This document shows, piece by piece, positions 26,451-33,596 of a stretch of DNA of 64,000 nt. The first letter of the stretch is position 1. The number at the start of each line of letters is the position of its first letter. The stretch covers positions 76,961-140,960 of the forward strand of contig JBDHIF010000007.1 of assembly GCA_039587535.1 (NCBI GenBank), in the 5' to 3' direction. This stretch comes from JAWLHJ01 sp039587535 (lineage in GTDB: Bacteria; Gemmatimonadota; Gemmatimonadetes; Longimicrobiales; Gaopeijiaceae). A program made the position numbers and the translations under genes. Below the pieces are notes generated by a model. The model did no database searches and was not told where the DNA came from. It saw only the letters and a list, made by a program, of their open reading frames with translations.

Positions 26451-27277
26451 GCCGGACCTCGCTGAGCGTCCAGGGCGCCTGGGAGCGTGTGCGAGCCGTG
26501 GCGCGCGGCGGTATCGAGGAGGCCGGTCACGGGCTCGACGTCACACCGGCCGGTGAGTGGACGACGCCCATGTCCGTCGACGCCCCGACGCGAGCCCTGC
26601 TCGACCTCTACCTTCCGCTGGCAGTGCGAGGCGATCTGGTCATCGGTCAGATGGGACAGAGCCTGGACGGGCGGGTAGCCACCGCATCGGGGCACTCGCA
26701 CTACGTGACCGGGACCGAGGACCTTACGCGTCTGCACCGGGTCCGAGCCTTGGTGGACGCGGTCGTGGTCGGGGCGGGAACCGCGACTTCGGATCGCCCC
26801 CAGCTGACGGTTCGTCGCGTGGAGGGTGAACATCCCACACGGGTGATCCTGGACCCACGAGGCCGTGTGACACCGGAAGGGCCCCTGTTCGAGGAGGGCA
26901 CCGCACCGACGCTATGGATTCGCCGAGGGCGCCCGGGCGCGCCGCTTCCGCCTCACGTCGAGGTCGTGGAAGCGCCGACCACGGGCGCGGACGGCCTCAT
27001 GCCACCCGCTTCGATCCTGGAGGTCCTACGGCGGCGTGGCCTCCGACGCGTGCTCGTGGAAGGCGGTGGCGCGACCGTGTCGGCGTTCCTGGCCGCAGAA
27101 GCGCTCGACAGGCTGCACGTCACGATCGCGCCACTGGTCATCGGCTCGGGTCTCCACGGGCTCACGCTCCCCGTCGTGGACCACCTGGACCAGGCGCTTC
27201 GTCCTCCGAGCCGTCACTTCGCGCTCGGCGACGACGTCCTGTTCGATCTCGAGCTGGACGGTTCGCGGGCGCGCTGA
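26447..27277 (+). CDS. RibD C-terminal-type pyrimidine reductase
   Basis: 276 residues, the reductase domain of RibD without the deaminase. After a divergent 50-residue N-terminus come IGQMGQSLDGRVATASGHS, DAVVVGAGTATSDRPQLTVR and VLVEGGGATVSAFLAAEALD, the NADPH and substrate motifs that reduce a ribosylaminopyrimidine to its ribityl form. It starts in a 4-bp overlap with the creatininase gene. The last 64 bp overlap the 3' end of the opposite-strand membrane-protein gene. With the RibA part of the fusion it provides two early flavin/pterin-type steps. Confidence 0.88.
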   Translation: MSRTSLSVQGAWERVRAVARGGIEEAGHGLDVTPAGEWTTPMSVDAPTRALLDLYLPLAVRGDLVIGQMGQSLDGRVATASGHSHYVTGTEDLTRLHRVRALVDAVVVGAGTATSDRPQLTVRRVEGEHPTRVILDPRGRVTPEGPLFEEGTAPTLWIRRGRPGAPLPPHVEVVEAPTTGADGLMPPASILEVLRRRGLRRVLVEGGGATVSAFLAAEALDRLHVTIAPLVIGSGLHGLTLPVVDHLDQALRPPSRHFALGDDVLFDLELDGSRAR

Positions 27278-28200
27278 TTCCCGGCCAAGCCGGCCGTCGC
27301 CCGCAATCCGCCGAACGCGATGAGATAAGCGCCTGGTAGCGTCCCCAGGAGGACGATGAGTCCATAGGCCATGGAGATCGCGACACCGTCGGCAGCGCCC
27401 AGCCCGACCGCCGCCCAGAGTCCTGCCGCTGCGCCTTCGCGCAAGCCCCACCCTCCGACCGACAGCGGCACCAGCATGGCAATGAGGACCGGAGGGACCA
27501 GAACGGCGAGCTCCGGCCAGGCTGTTTCCACGCCTACGGCCCGAGCAGCACACAGGTAGGTGACGACGTAGGATCCCACGATGACCGACGACGTTACCAG
27601 CTGAATCGCCACCGCGTCCCGAGCGAAAAGGGCGTGGCCGGCATCCCGGACGAACACACGCATGGCGGTATGCCCGACCGGCGGCCGGATCCTCACGCGC
27701 CAGGCGACGAGAGCCACCGCGGCGACCACGGTGACGGCCAAAGGAGCCAGCCACGCCCGCCCCGGTGCCAGACGTGGCGCGAGCGACGCGAACGAGATGC
27801 CGGCGAATACGGCCATAACCGCTTGTCCCGAGACGCGCTCAAGGATGACCGCACGGACCGCGGGGCCCCATTCGCTCCTGGTCCTGGAGGCGTGGCGCCA
27901 TGCCCTGCTCGCGTCACCGACCACGCCTCCGGGCACGATCTGGTTCAGAAACAGACCCCGGTAGTACTCGCCCAGCGCCTCGGGGAGCGGGAGCAAGAGC
28001 CCCAGACGACCCGCGGTGAATCGCCACCGCCACGCCGACAGGATCGTCTGGCCGATCCCGATCCCGACGGCGACACCGACCCATCGGGCGTCCATCTCCG
28101 CAAGGCGGGCCACCACCACGCGAACATCGACCAGGTACGCGAGAATCGCTAGAAACAGGGCTCCGAAAAGGAGGCGCACCCGGGGTGAGGGAGCACGCAT
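27214..28200 (-). CDS. AglD/MprF-type multispan membrane protein (LPG synthase TM family)
   Basis: 328 residues from the ATG at 28200, with six to eight hydrophobic segments and the family motif LNQIVPGGVVGDASRAWRHA near residue 85 and VPLSVGGWGLREGAA near the C-terminus. Relatives are flippase-like or assist glycolipid assembly. The stretch after the last helix (REPSSSRSNRTSSPSAK) lies in the 64-bp antisense overlap with the RibD-like gene. The start overlaps the methyltransferase stop (TGATG). It is the last gene of the minus-strand operon. Confidence 0.8.
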   Translation of the reverse strand: MRAPSPRVRLLFGALFLAILAYLVDVRVVVARLAEMDARWVGVAVGIGIGQTILSAWRWRFTAGRLGLLLPLPEALGEYYRGLFLNQIVPGGVVGDASRAWRHASRTRSEWGPAVRAVILERVSGQAVMAVFAGISFASLAPRLAPGRAWLAPLAVTVVAAVALVAWRVRIRPPVGHTAMRVFVRDAGHALFARDAVAIQLVTSSVIVGSYVVTYLCAARAVGVETAWPELAVLVPPVLIAMLVPLSVGGWGLREGAAAGLWAAVGLGAADGVAISMAYGLIVLLGTLPGAYLIAFGGLRATAGLAGNQRAREPSSSRSNRTSSPSAK

Positions 28201-29042
28201 CAGGGAAGCGCCAGCAAGTCGAGATGGCCCACAGTCACCTTGGCCTGCCCCATGCGGACTTCCTCTTTGCGTGCCGCCGCCCACTCGCCAATCCACGCCT
28301 CGACCTGCGGGTTCTGCTCGTGAGCGGCCGCCACCCAGCCATCGATCAAGGAGTCGAGCAGCGGGGCATCTTCGGACCCGAGGATCCAGGGCGCCGGGAC
28401 GAGCCACGTGCGCATTCCTGCCTCTCGGAAGAGCCGGTATGCCACGGTCGCGGCCGTCGGCCCCATGGCGGAGCCGAGCCCCTTGTCTCTCATCTGGTGA
28501 GCGTTGACCAGCTCCCGCACGCGTCGGTCCTGCTCCTCCTCACCTGTGGAGCTTCCTTCCCGCGTCCAGGCCACGGTTCCGTCGTAGCTCGTTGTGAACA
28601 AGGCACCGAGCGTTCCTTGGCGGCAGGCGTCGACCACGCTTCGGATCCAGATCTCCGAAGTCAGGTCCAGGAGCGCCGCCCCCACGACAAGGTCCGCTCC
28701 GCCCACGGCTTGGAGACCTTCCCGTGCGAGGTCGCCCACGACCCTCTTCACCGTCACGCCCTCCAGGGGCGGGTCCACGGTCGACATCAGAGCCGCGTCG
28801 TGGTCCACGAGCACCCACTCCTGGGGCCGGCCAAGCCGGGGCGCGAGGTAGCGCAAGTTGGACCCGGCTCCCGCACCCAGGTCCACGATCCGTCTCCAAT
28901 CCCTGTCCCGCCACGCGTCACGCAGGGGCACCATGAGCCCCTCTGCTCGCGACCGGTGATCCACCGGCTCCCGCATCGACAGCCAGTCCAGATCGAACGT
29001 CTCACCGTTCTCCCCGCGCGGCTCCGTACCCTTCTCGCTCAT
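28200..29042 (-). CDS. SAM-dependent methyltransferase
   Basis: 280 residues. SAM motif I is RIVDLGAGAGSNLRYLAPRLG (about residues 51-71), followed by an acidic loop (VLVDHDAAL) and VVGAALLDLTSE. The C-terminal 100 residues carry the substrate region. The gene is translationally coupled to its neighbours: 4 bp overlap with the glycosyltransferase upstream and 1 bp with the membrane protein downstream. The substrate is unknown. Confidence 0.82.
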   Translation of the reverse strand: MSEKGTEPRGENGETFDLDWLSMREPVDHRSRAEGLMVPLRDAWRDRDWRRIVDLGAGAGSNLRYLAPRLGRPQEWVLVDHDAALMSTVDPPLEGVTVKRVVGDLAREGLQAVGGADLVVGAALLDLTSEIWIRSVVDACRQGTLGALFTTSYDGTVAWTREGSSTGEEEQDRRVRELVNAHQMRDKGLGSAMGPTAATVAYRLFREAGMRTWLVPAPWILGSEDAPLLDSLIDGWVAAAHEQNPQVEAWIGEWAAARKEEVRMGQAKVTVGHLDLLALP

Positions 29043-30136
29043 GGCAGACCGGGCTGTTCCGCCACGGCGAGCCGACCCTTGGCGGCGGCGTTCACCGCCA
29101 CCATGAAATCGCGGGCCGCCTCACGCCAATCCGGGAGCATCCCGGCCACCCGTACAGCACCAGATCGAAGCGTCCCGATCCGGTCCCCTCCGTCGGCCAA
29201 GAGGGATTTGAGGGCATCAGCGAACGCATCGGCGTCGCCGGGTGGAACCAGGACACCTGCCTCGACCGGCACCGTGTACGGGATGGCTCCACCGGTCGTG
29301 CTCAGGATTGGAAGTCCCCGGGCCATGGCCTCGGTCAGGGCCATACCATATCCCTCGTAGTGAGACGCGAGAACGAACAGCGAGCTCGTCCGGTACGCTT
29401 CGTCCAAGGCGTCCCGGTCCAGCTCCCCCAGGAAATCGACACGTTCGCCGAGCCCGAGGTCCTGAAGACGGCGCGACACGAGCCGGGCATGGGCCGGGTC
29501 CAGCGACGCACTCCCCGCCAGCGCACACGTCCACGGAAGGGCGCGCACCCGCTCGAGCGCCTCGAGAAGCACGAGATGTCCTTTTCGCTGTGTGATCGAC
29601 CCCACGCACAGCAAGCGTGGTGGCGCCCCCGGCCCCGGCCCTAAAGCCGGCTCCGCGGGCTCGGTGCCGGGCACCGCCACGTGCACGAGGCGCAGGGGCA
29701 CCCCGTACGCCTCGAGCCTGGATCGGGTGAAAGGGCTCGTCACCACGACCCCTCTGCACACTGCCAGCGCCGCGCGCTCCGATTGGGCAAACCGAGTCGC
29801 CGACGCTTCCGGTAGTCCGGTCTCCTCCGCGAGTGGATGATGCACGAGACCGACCAGGCGCAGCCGGTGGGCATGGGGTGCCAGGACCTCCGGGAGCCCT
29901 CCCCCGGCCAAGCCATCGATCACCACCGGTGCGTCGTCGGGAATACTGCCCAGGGCCCGCGCCATGCTTGTCGCAGCCATAGTGTCCGTATCCGGGAAGC
30001 TTCCGGCCAGCTCGTGAACCTCGACCCTCCAGCCAGCCGCGCGCATCTCCCCTACCATGCGGGCATCGTACACGTATCCGCCGGTGCGTTGTTCGATCGA
30101 GCCCGGTACTACGAAATGGAGGGGAGCCTCCGTCAC
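29039..30136 (-). CDS. GT4-type glycosyltransferase
   Basis: 365-residue GT-B fold retaining glycosyltransferase. The N-domain has the glycine-rich start (IEQRTGGYVYDARMV), the C-domain LLCVGSITQRKGHLVLLEAL and the nucleotide-sugar motif HYEGYGMALTEAMARGLPIL (EX7E). It overlaps the PTPS-like gene by 4 bp, so it is likely made together with it. In Chlorobium and cyanobacteria, pteridine glycosyltransferases attach sugars to pterins; that comparison is suggested only by context. Confidence 0.85.
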   Translation of the reverse strand: MTEAPLHFVVPGSIEQRTGGYVYDARMVGEMRAAGWRVEVHELAGSFPDTDTMAATSMARALGSIPDDAPVVIDGLAGGGLPEVLAPHAHRLRLVGLVHHPLAEETGLPEASATRFAQSERAALAVCRGVVVTSPFTRSRLEAYGVPLRLVHVAVPGTEPAEPALGPGPGAPPRLLCVGSITQRKGHLVLLEALERVRALPWTCALAGSASLDPAHARLVSRRLQDLGLGERVDFLGELDRDALDEAYRTSSLFVLASHYEGYGMALTEAMARGLPILSTTGGAIPYTVPVEAGVLVPPGDADAFADALKSLLADGGDRIGTLRSGAVRVAGMLPDWREAARDFMVAVNAAAKGRLAVAEQPGLP

Positions 30137-30531
30137 ACGGCCCCCTGGTAGCTGGCCCAGGCCACGTGAGATTCCCGCAGGGTGACTTCCACCGTATCGA
30201 CCCCCGGGCCACCCGGGCCCAGCTCGCCGGCACGCAGGGCGTTGGCCAGACGCTGAAAGATCTCATGGGCCAGGAACTCCGTGGTCGTATTCCGCCCCTC
30301 GAACGCCTTTTCCTCGTCCAGATTGCGGTAGTCCAGCTCGGACAAGATCGCCCGCAGCACGTCCCGCCCGCGACCGATGTCGACGACGAGGCCGTCCTGG
30401 TCCAGGGCCGCGCGCCTGAAGGTGGCGTCCACGACGTAGGTGGCCCCGTGGAGCCGCTGAGCGGGTCCGAACACCTCACCCTTGAAGCTGTGAGCGATCA
30501 TGAAGTGGTCACGGACGGTAAGACTGTACAC
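30133..30531 (-). CDS. PTPS/QueD-fold protein lacking catalytic Cys and one zinc His
   Basis: 132 residues from a GTG at 30531 with AGGA 6 nt upstream. The fold signature aligns well with 6-pyruvoyl-tetrahydropterin synthase/QueD: the first zinc His in HFMIAHSF, the second in RLHGATYVVDATF and a C-terminal Glu motif (VEVTLRES). In QueD the middle reads C-G-R-L-H-G-H; here it is A-Q-R-L-H-G-A, so both the catalytic Cys and the third zinc His are Ala. It may bind a pterin without the usual chemistry, or use different residues. It lies 38 bp after the dehydrogenase. Confidence 0.8.
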   Translation of the reverse strand: MYSLTVRDHFMIAHSFKGEVFGPAQRLHGATYVVDATFRRAALDQDGLVVDIGRGRDVLRAILSELDYRNLDEEKAFEGRNTTTEFLAHEIFQRLANALRAGELGPGGPGVDTVEVTLRESHVAWASYQGAV

Positions 30532-30569
30532 GGCGGTTCCTCGCTTTCGAATAGGGGGTCGACTTCTTC

Positions 30570-31571
30570 TTAAGTAGCGTCCGCGGCGACATATCGGACA
30601 CGGTGACACAACACGCCACCCGGATGCTCACTGACGGCGGCGAGAGCCTCGGGTAGGTCCTCGAAAGGGCTCTCCCCCGAGATGAGCGCATCCAACGCCT
30701 CCGAGCCCAGCAGTTCGAGAGCCTTCGAGAGACGGCGCCGGTGGGTCCAGCGAGGCGCGCGCGACGGCGGTAGTCGGCCCACTTGACTGCTCCTCAACGT
30801 GAGTCGCCGCGCGTGAAACGCCTCGCCCAAGGGGAGCGCGACGGCACGTGTCCCGTACCAGCTCGCCTCGACCACCCGACCCTCAATGCCCGCAGCATCG
30901 AGCGCCGATGCAGCCCCCTCCTGAGTGCCGGTCGCATGCACGACCACATCGGCGTGAACGTCCATTGGTACCTTGCCGAGGAGTCTCAGTCCCAGCGTCT
31001 CGGCAGCGACCCGCTTCTTCTCGTCGACATCCACCAGGAAGACCTCTGCGCCGGGGAATCCGGCCGCCAGCCAGGCCACGAGTGATCCCACCACTCCAGC
31101 GCCCACGACCACCACGCGATCGCCGGCCGACAGGTCCGAGTCCCACACCACGTTCAGCGCCGTCTCCATGTTGGCGGCGAGGACGGCGCGCTCGGAGGGA
31201 ACCCCCTCGGGCACCTCGACGACCGCGCCCGCCGGTACGACATATCGGTCCTGATGCGGGTGCAGGCAGAAGACCGTCCGACCTTCCAGGTGCTCGGCCT
31301 CGGGGGCCCGGATGACCCGCCCGACACTGCTGTAGCCGTACTTGATCGGGCCGGGGAAAGCCCCCTCCTGAAACGGCGCCCGCATGGTGTCGTGTTGGGA
31401 GTCCGGCACCTCTCCACGGAACACGAGCGATTCGGTGCCCCGTGAGATGCCGGAGTAGAGCGCCTCCACCAAGACCTCTCCGGGGACCGGCGCTTCGATT
31501 GGGCGGTCGAGCACGACCGCGTCCCCTGGCGATCGCAACCAGAGCTGTCGGGTATGGATGGCTCCCGTCAT
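30570..31571 (-). CDS. MDR-family (zinc-type) dehydrogenase
   Basis: 333 residues with a GroES-like N-domain and a Rossmann domain (VVVVGAGVVGSLVAWLAAGFPG, then FLVDVDEKK). The catalytic-zinc position that normally holds Cys reads GISRGTES, and the structural-zinc Cys cluster is absent, so it is probably a zinc-independent MDR related to BchC-like enzymes. It is the first gene of the minus operon; its ATG lies 18 bp inside the frame of the divergent CDP-alcohol phosphatidyltransferase. Confidence 0.82.
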   Translation of the reverse strand: MTGAIHTRQLWLRSPGDAVVLDRPIEAPVPGEVLVEALYSGISRGTESLVFRGEVPDSQHDTMRAPFQEGAFPGPIKYGYSSVGRVIRAPEAEHLEGRTVFCLHPHQDRYVVPAGAVVEVPEGVPSERAVLAANMETALNVVWDSDLSAGDRVVVVGAGVVGSLVAWLAAGFPGAEVFLVDVDEKKRVAAETLGLRLLGKVPMDVHADVVVHATGTQEGAASALDAAGIEGRVVEASWYGTRAVALPLGEAFHARRLTLRSSQVGRLPPSRAPRWTHRRRLSKALELLGSEALDALISGESPFEDLPEALAAVSEHPGGVLCHRVRYVAADAT

Positions 31572-32354
31572 CTTTCACAGCCTCTTCAAACGTTGAAACG
31601 GACCGTGCCCGATCGTCTTTCCGAAACGCACCGCAGGCTGCTCCCCGATCTCGCAGCGGGAGCGGCTCTGTTGGCTGTACACACCTCGATCTGGCTCACC
31701 GCATTGGGCGCTCCGCCGGCGCACGCCTGGGCTTCCTTCCTCTCGTACGGCGCCCTCTCCGTCATCCTGCTCCTGACCGTCCCTCCCGGTCTTCCGGGTC
31801 CCGGCGCCGGCTGGGCGAATCGTGTGACGTTGTTTCGAACCACGCTGATCCTACCCGTCGCCGCACTACTGGTGACCCCCGGATCCATCGCAGGATCCAC
31901 GGCATGGGTTGCTATCGCCGTGGCTACGTTGGCGCTGGCTCTCGACGGAGTAGACGGCGCCGTAGCCCGACGGACGGGTACCGCGACCCTCTTCGGCGCC
32001 CGCTTCGACATGGAGTTGGACGCCTTCCTCATTCTTGCGTTGGCCGGCCTGGTCTGGGTGGGCACGCCGCTCGGGCCCTGGGTGCTCTGGATCGGACTAA
32101 TCCGCTACGCGTTTCTCCTCGCGGGCTGGCTTTGGGCGCCCCTCCGCGCTGAGTTGCCCGGCAGCTTCCGGCGCAAAGTGGTCTGCGTGGTGCAGGTAGC
32201 CGGCTTGCTGATCGCCCTGGCGCCGCTAACGCCCACCGGGGCGGACCGGGTGGTCTGTGCCACCGCGCTGGCGCTCCTGGCCTACTCGTTCGGCGTCGAT
32301 GTCCGCTGGCTGGTGCGGGGCGCCTCACGGAGCGCTGCGGTCCCCACGCGCTGA
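31554..32354 (+). CDS. CDP-alcohol phosphatidyltransferase family membrane protein
   Basis: Integral membrane enzyme family that swaps CMP on a CDP-linked donor for an alcohol. The motif is complete: LDGVDGAVAR, eight residues, then GARFDMELD (D-x2-D-G-x2-A-R-x8-G-x3-D-x3-D). Six hydrophobic segments flank it. The first ATG (31554) overlaps the divergent dehydrogenase start; the TTG at 31593 or GTG at 31605 would avoid this, so the start is uncertain. The 3' end overlaps the DUF4105 gene by 30 bp on the other strand. The acceptor alcohol is unknown. Confidence 0.82.
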   Translation: MDGSRHLSQPLQTLKRTVPDRLSETHRRLLPDLAAGAALLAVHTSIWLTALGAPPAHAWASFLSYGALSVILLLTVPPGLPGPGAGWANRVTLFRTTLILPVAALLVTPGSIAGSTAWVAIAVATLALALDGVDGAVARRTGTATLFGARFDMELDAFLILALAGLVWVGTPLGPWVLWIGLIRYAFLLAGWLWAPLRAELPGSFRRKVVCVVQVAGLLIALAPLTPTGADRVVCATALALLAYSFGVDVRWLVRGASRSAAVPTR

Positions 32355-33596
32355 CGCCAGACCCTTCACGGCCTTCCAAAGGCCGAGGTGCATCGGAAGC
32401 AGGAGCGCCGTATGCACGCCGTTGGCCTGGACCGCGAAAGGAAGCAGGCCCACCACCAGACCCACGCCGGCGAGCACCGTCACCGCCAAGGCCGCCCTCG
32501 TGACCCACGCGCGCGCCGAGGGCCGCACCACCGCCAACGGGACCAGTGTCGCCACGGCGAGGGACAGTGGGTTGAGGAGAAAGAGGTTCTCGTTCCAGGC
32601 CATGAAGTGGTGGTCGGTGAACAGGACCGCGACCAATATCGAGCCCGCCAAGCCGGTGAGGCCTCCCCAAAGGCCACCCATGACGGCCAGGCCCCACCGA
32701 GCCCGCTTGGACCCACGGGCGGCCCGCGAGCCGAGTCCCGCGAACGCAGCCGCACCGAGAAGACCGATGAGCAGGTACCACGGCCACCACGTCGGGGCCT
32801 CCTCCGGCTCCTCCGCCAGTCCGGCCTCGGCGATCACTGCCTCGGAGATCACGAGCGGGCGTTGGCCGCCGGACCCGTCGTCCACCTGCACGTCCCGCAG
32901 TGCATCGCGGACGGTCATGGGAATGAACATCTCGGCCCACACCGTGATCGGCTGATCTCCGGGAGACCCCAGAAGGAGGTCCATTCCGGTGTATAGCGCG
33001 GGATCGGGTCGGGTCAGTCGCCTGGTGTGATCCCGGTACGACGTCCCCGTAGGGAGGGCCCCGAACTGATCGAAAAGCGCGCCACCCAGCACTTGGTCCA
33101 GGAGGTCCCTTACCCTGGTAGAACAGTTGTCGAGGAAATAGTCGTAGTAGTACTCCCGGTTCTCCGGGAGGGCGTTGCGTTCCGCGAAGTCACGTAGCGC
33201 GAGCTTCTGTGCCGCGCTGAGCGCCAACTCCTGAGAAACGATCTCTCGGCCCGCCGCGCGGTACAGGTCCAACATGGGCTGCGTTGCGAACGGCGCCATC
33301 ATGTAGAGCATCTCCCCGCGCAGGAACCGGGGGATGAAATCCTCCTGCTGGAAGTCGAAGATGCCCCAGTTGTAAGACGCGTCGTATCCCGTTCGGGTAT
33401 CGACGACCCGGATCGCGTTGTGGCCGAAACGCTCCCACACGGCTTCGCCCGGTCCGATGGTGATGAGCCAGACGCGGAGCTCCGAGCCCGGCTCCTGCGC
33501 GCCCGTACCTGCCCCAACGGTGATGAATGCGAGGGGAAGCCACACGGCCAACGTCCAAAGGCGCCGGCGCAGCCGAGCACGGGAGGTTCGCGCCAT
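32325..33596 (-). CDS. DUF4105 membrane protein
   Basis: 423 residues from the ATG at 33596. A signal peptide (WTLAVWLPLAFITVGAGTGAQ) is followed by the extracytoplasmic DUF4105 domain (ERFGHNAIRVVD, YNWGIFDFQQEDF, YYYDYFLDNCSTRVRDLLD with the conserved His and Cys, suggestive of a papain-like/NlpC-like fold). The C-terminus has four to five membrane helices. The frame stays open to 33866 but that is inside the upstream gene. No function is established for the family. Confidence 0.85.
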   Translation of the reverse strand: MARTSRARLRRRLWTLAVWLPLAFITVGAGTGAQEPGSELRVWLITIGPGEAVWERFGHNAIRVVDTRTGYDASYNWGIFDFQQEDFIPRFLRGEMLYMMAPFATQPMLDLYRAAGREIVSQELALSAAQKLALRDFAERNALPENREYYYDYFLDNCSTRVRDLLDQVLGGALFDQFGALPTGTSYRDHTRRLTRPDPALYTGMDLLLGSPGDQPITVWAEMFIPMTVRDALRDVQVDDGSGGQRPLVISEAVIAEAGLAEEPEEAPTWWPWYLLIGLLGAAAFAGLGSRAARGSKRARWGLAVMGGLWGGLTGLAGSILVAVLFTDHHFMAWNENLFLLNPLSLAVATLVPLAVVRPSARAWVTRAALAVTVLAGVGLVVGLLPFAVQANGVHTALLLPMHLGLWKAVKGLASARGDRSAP

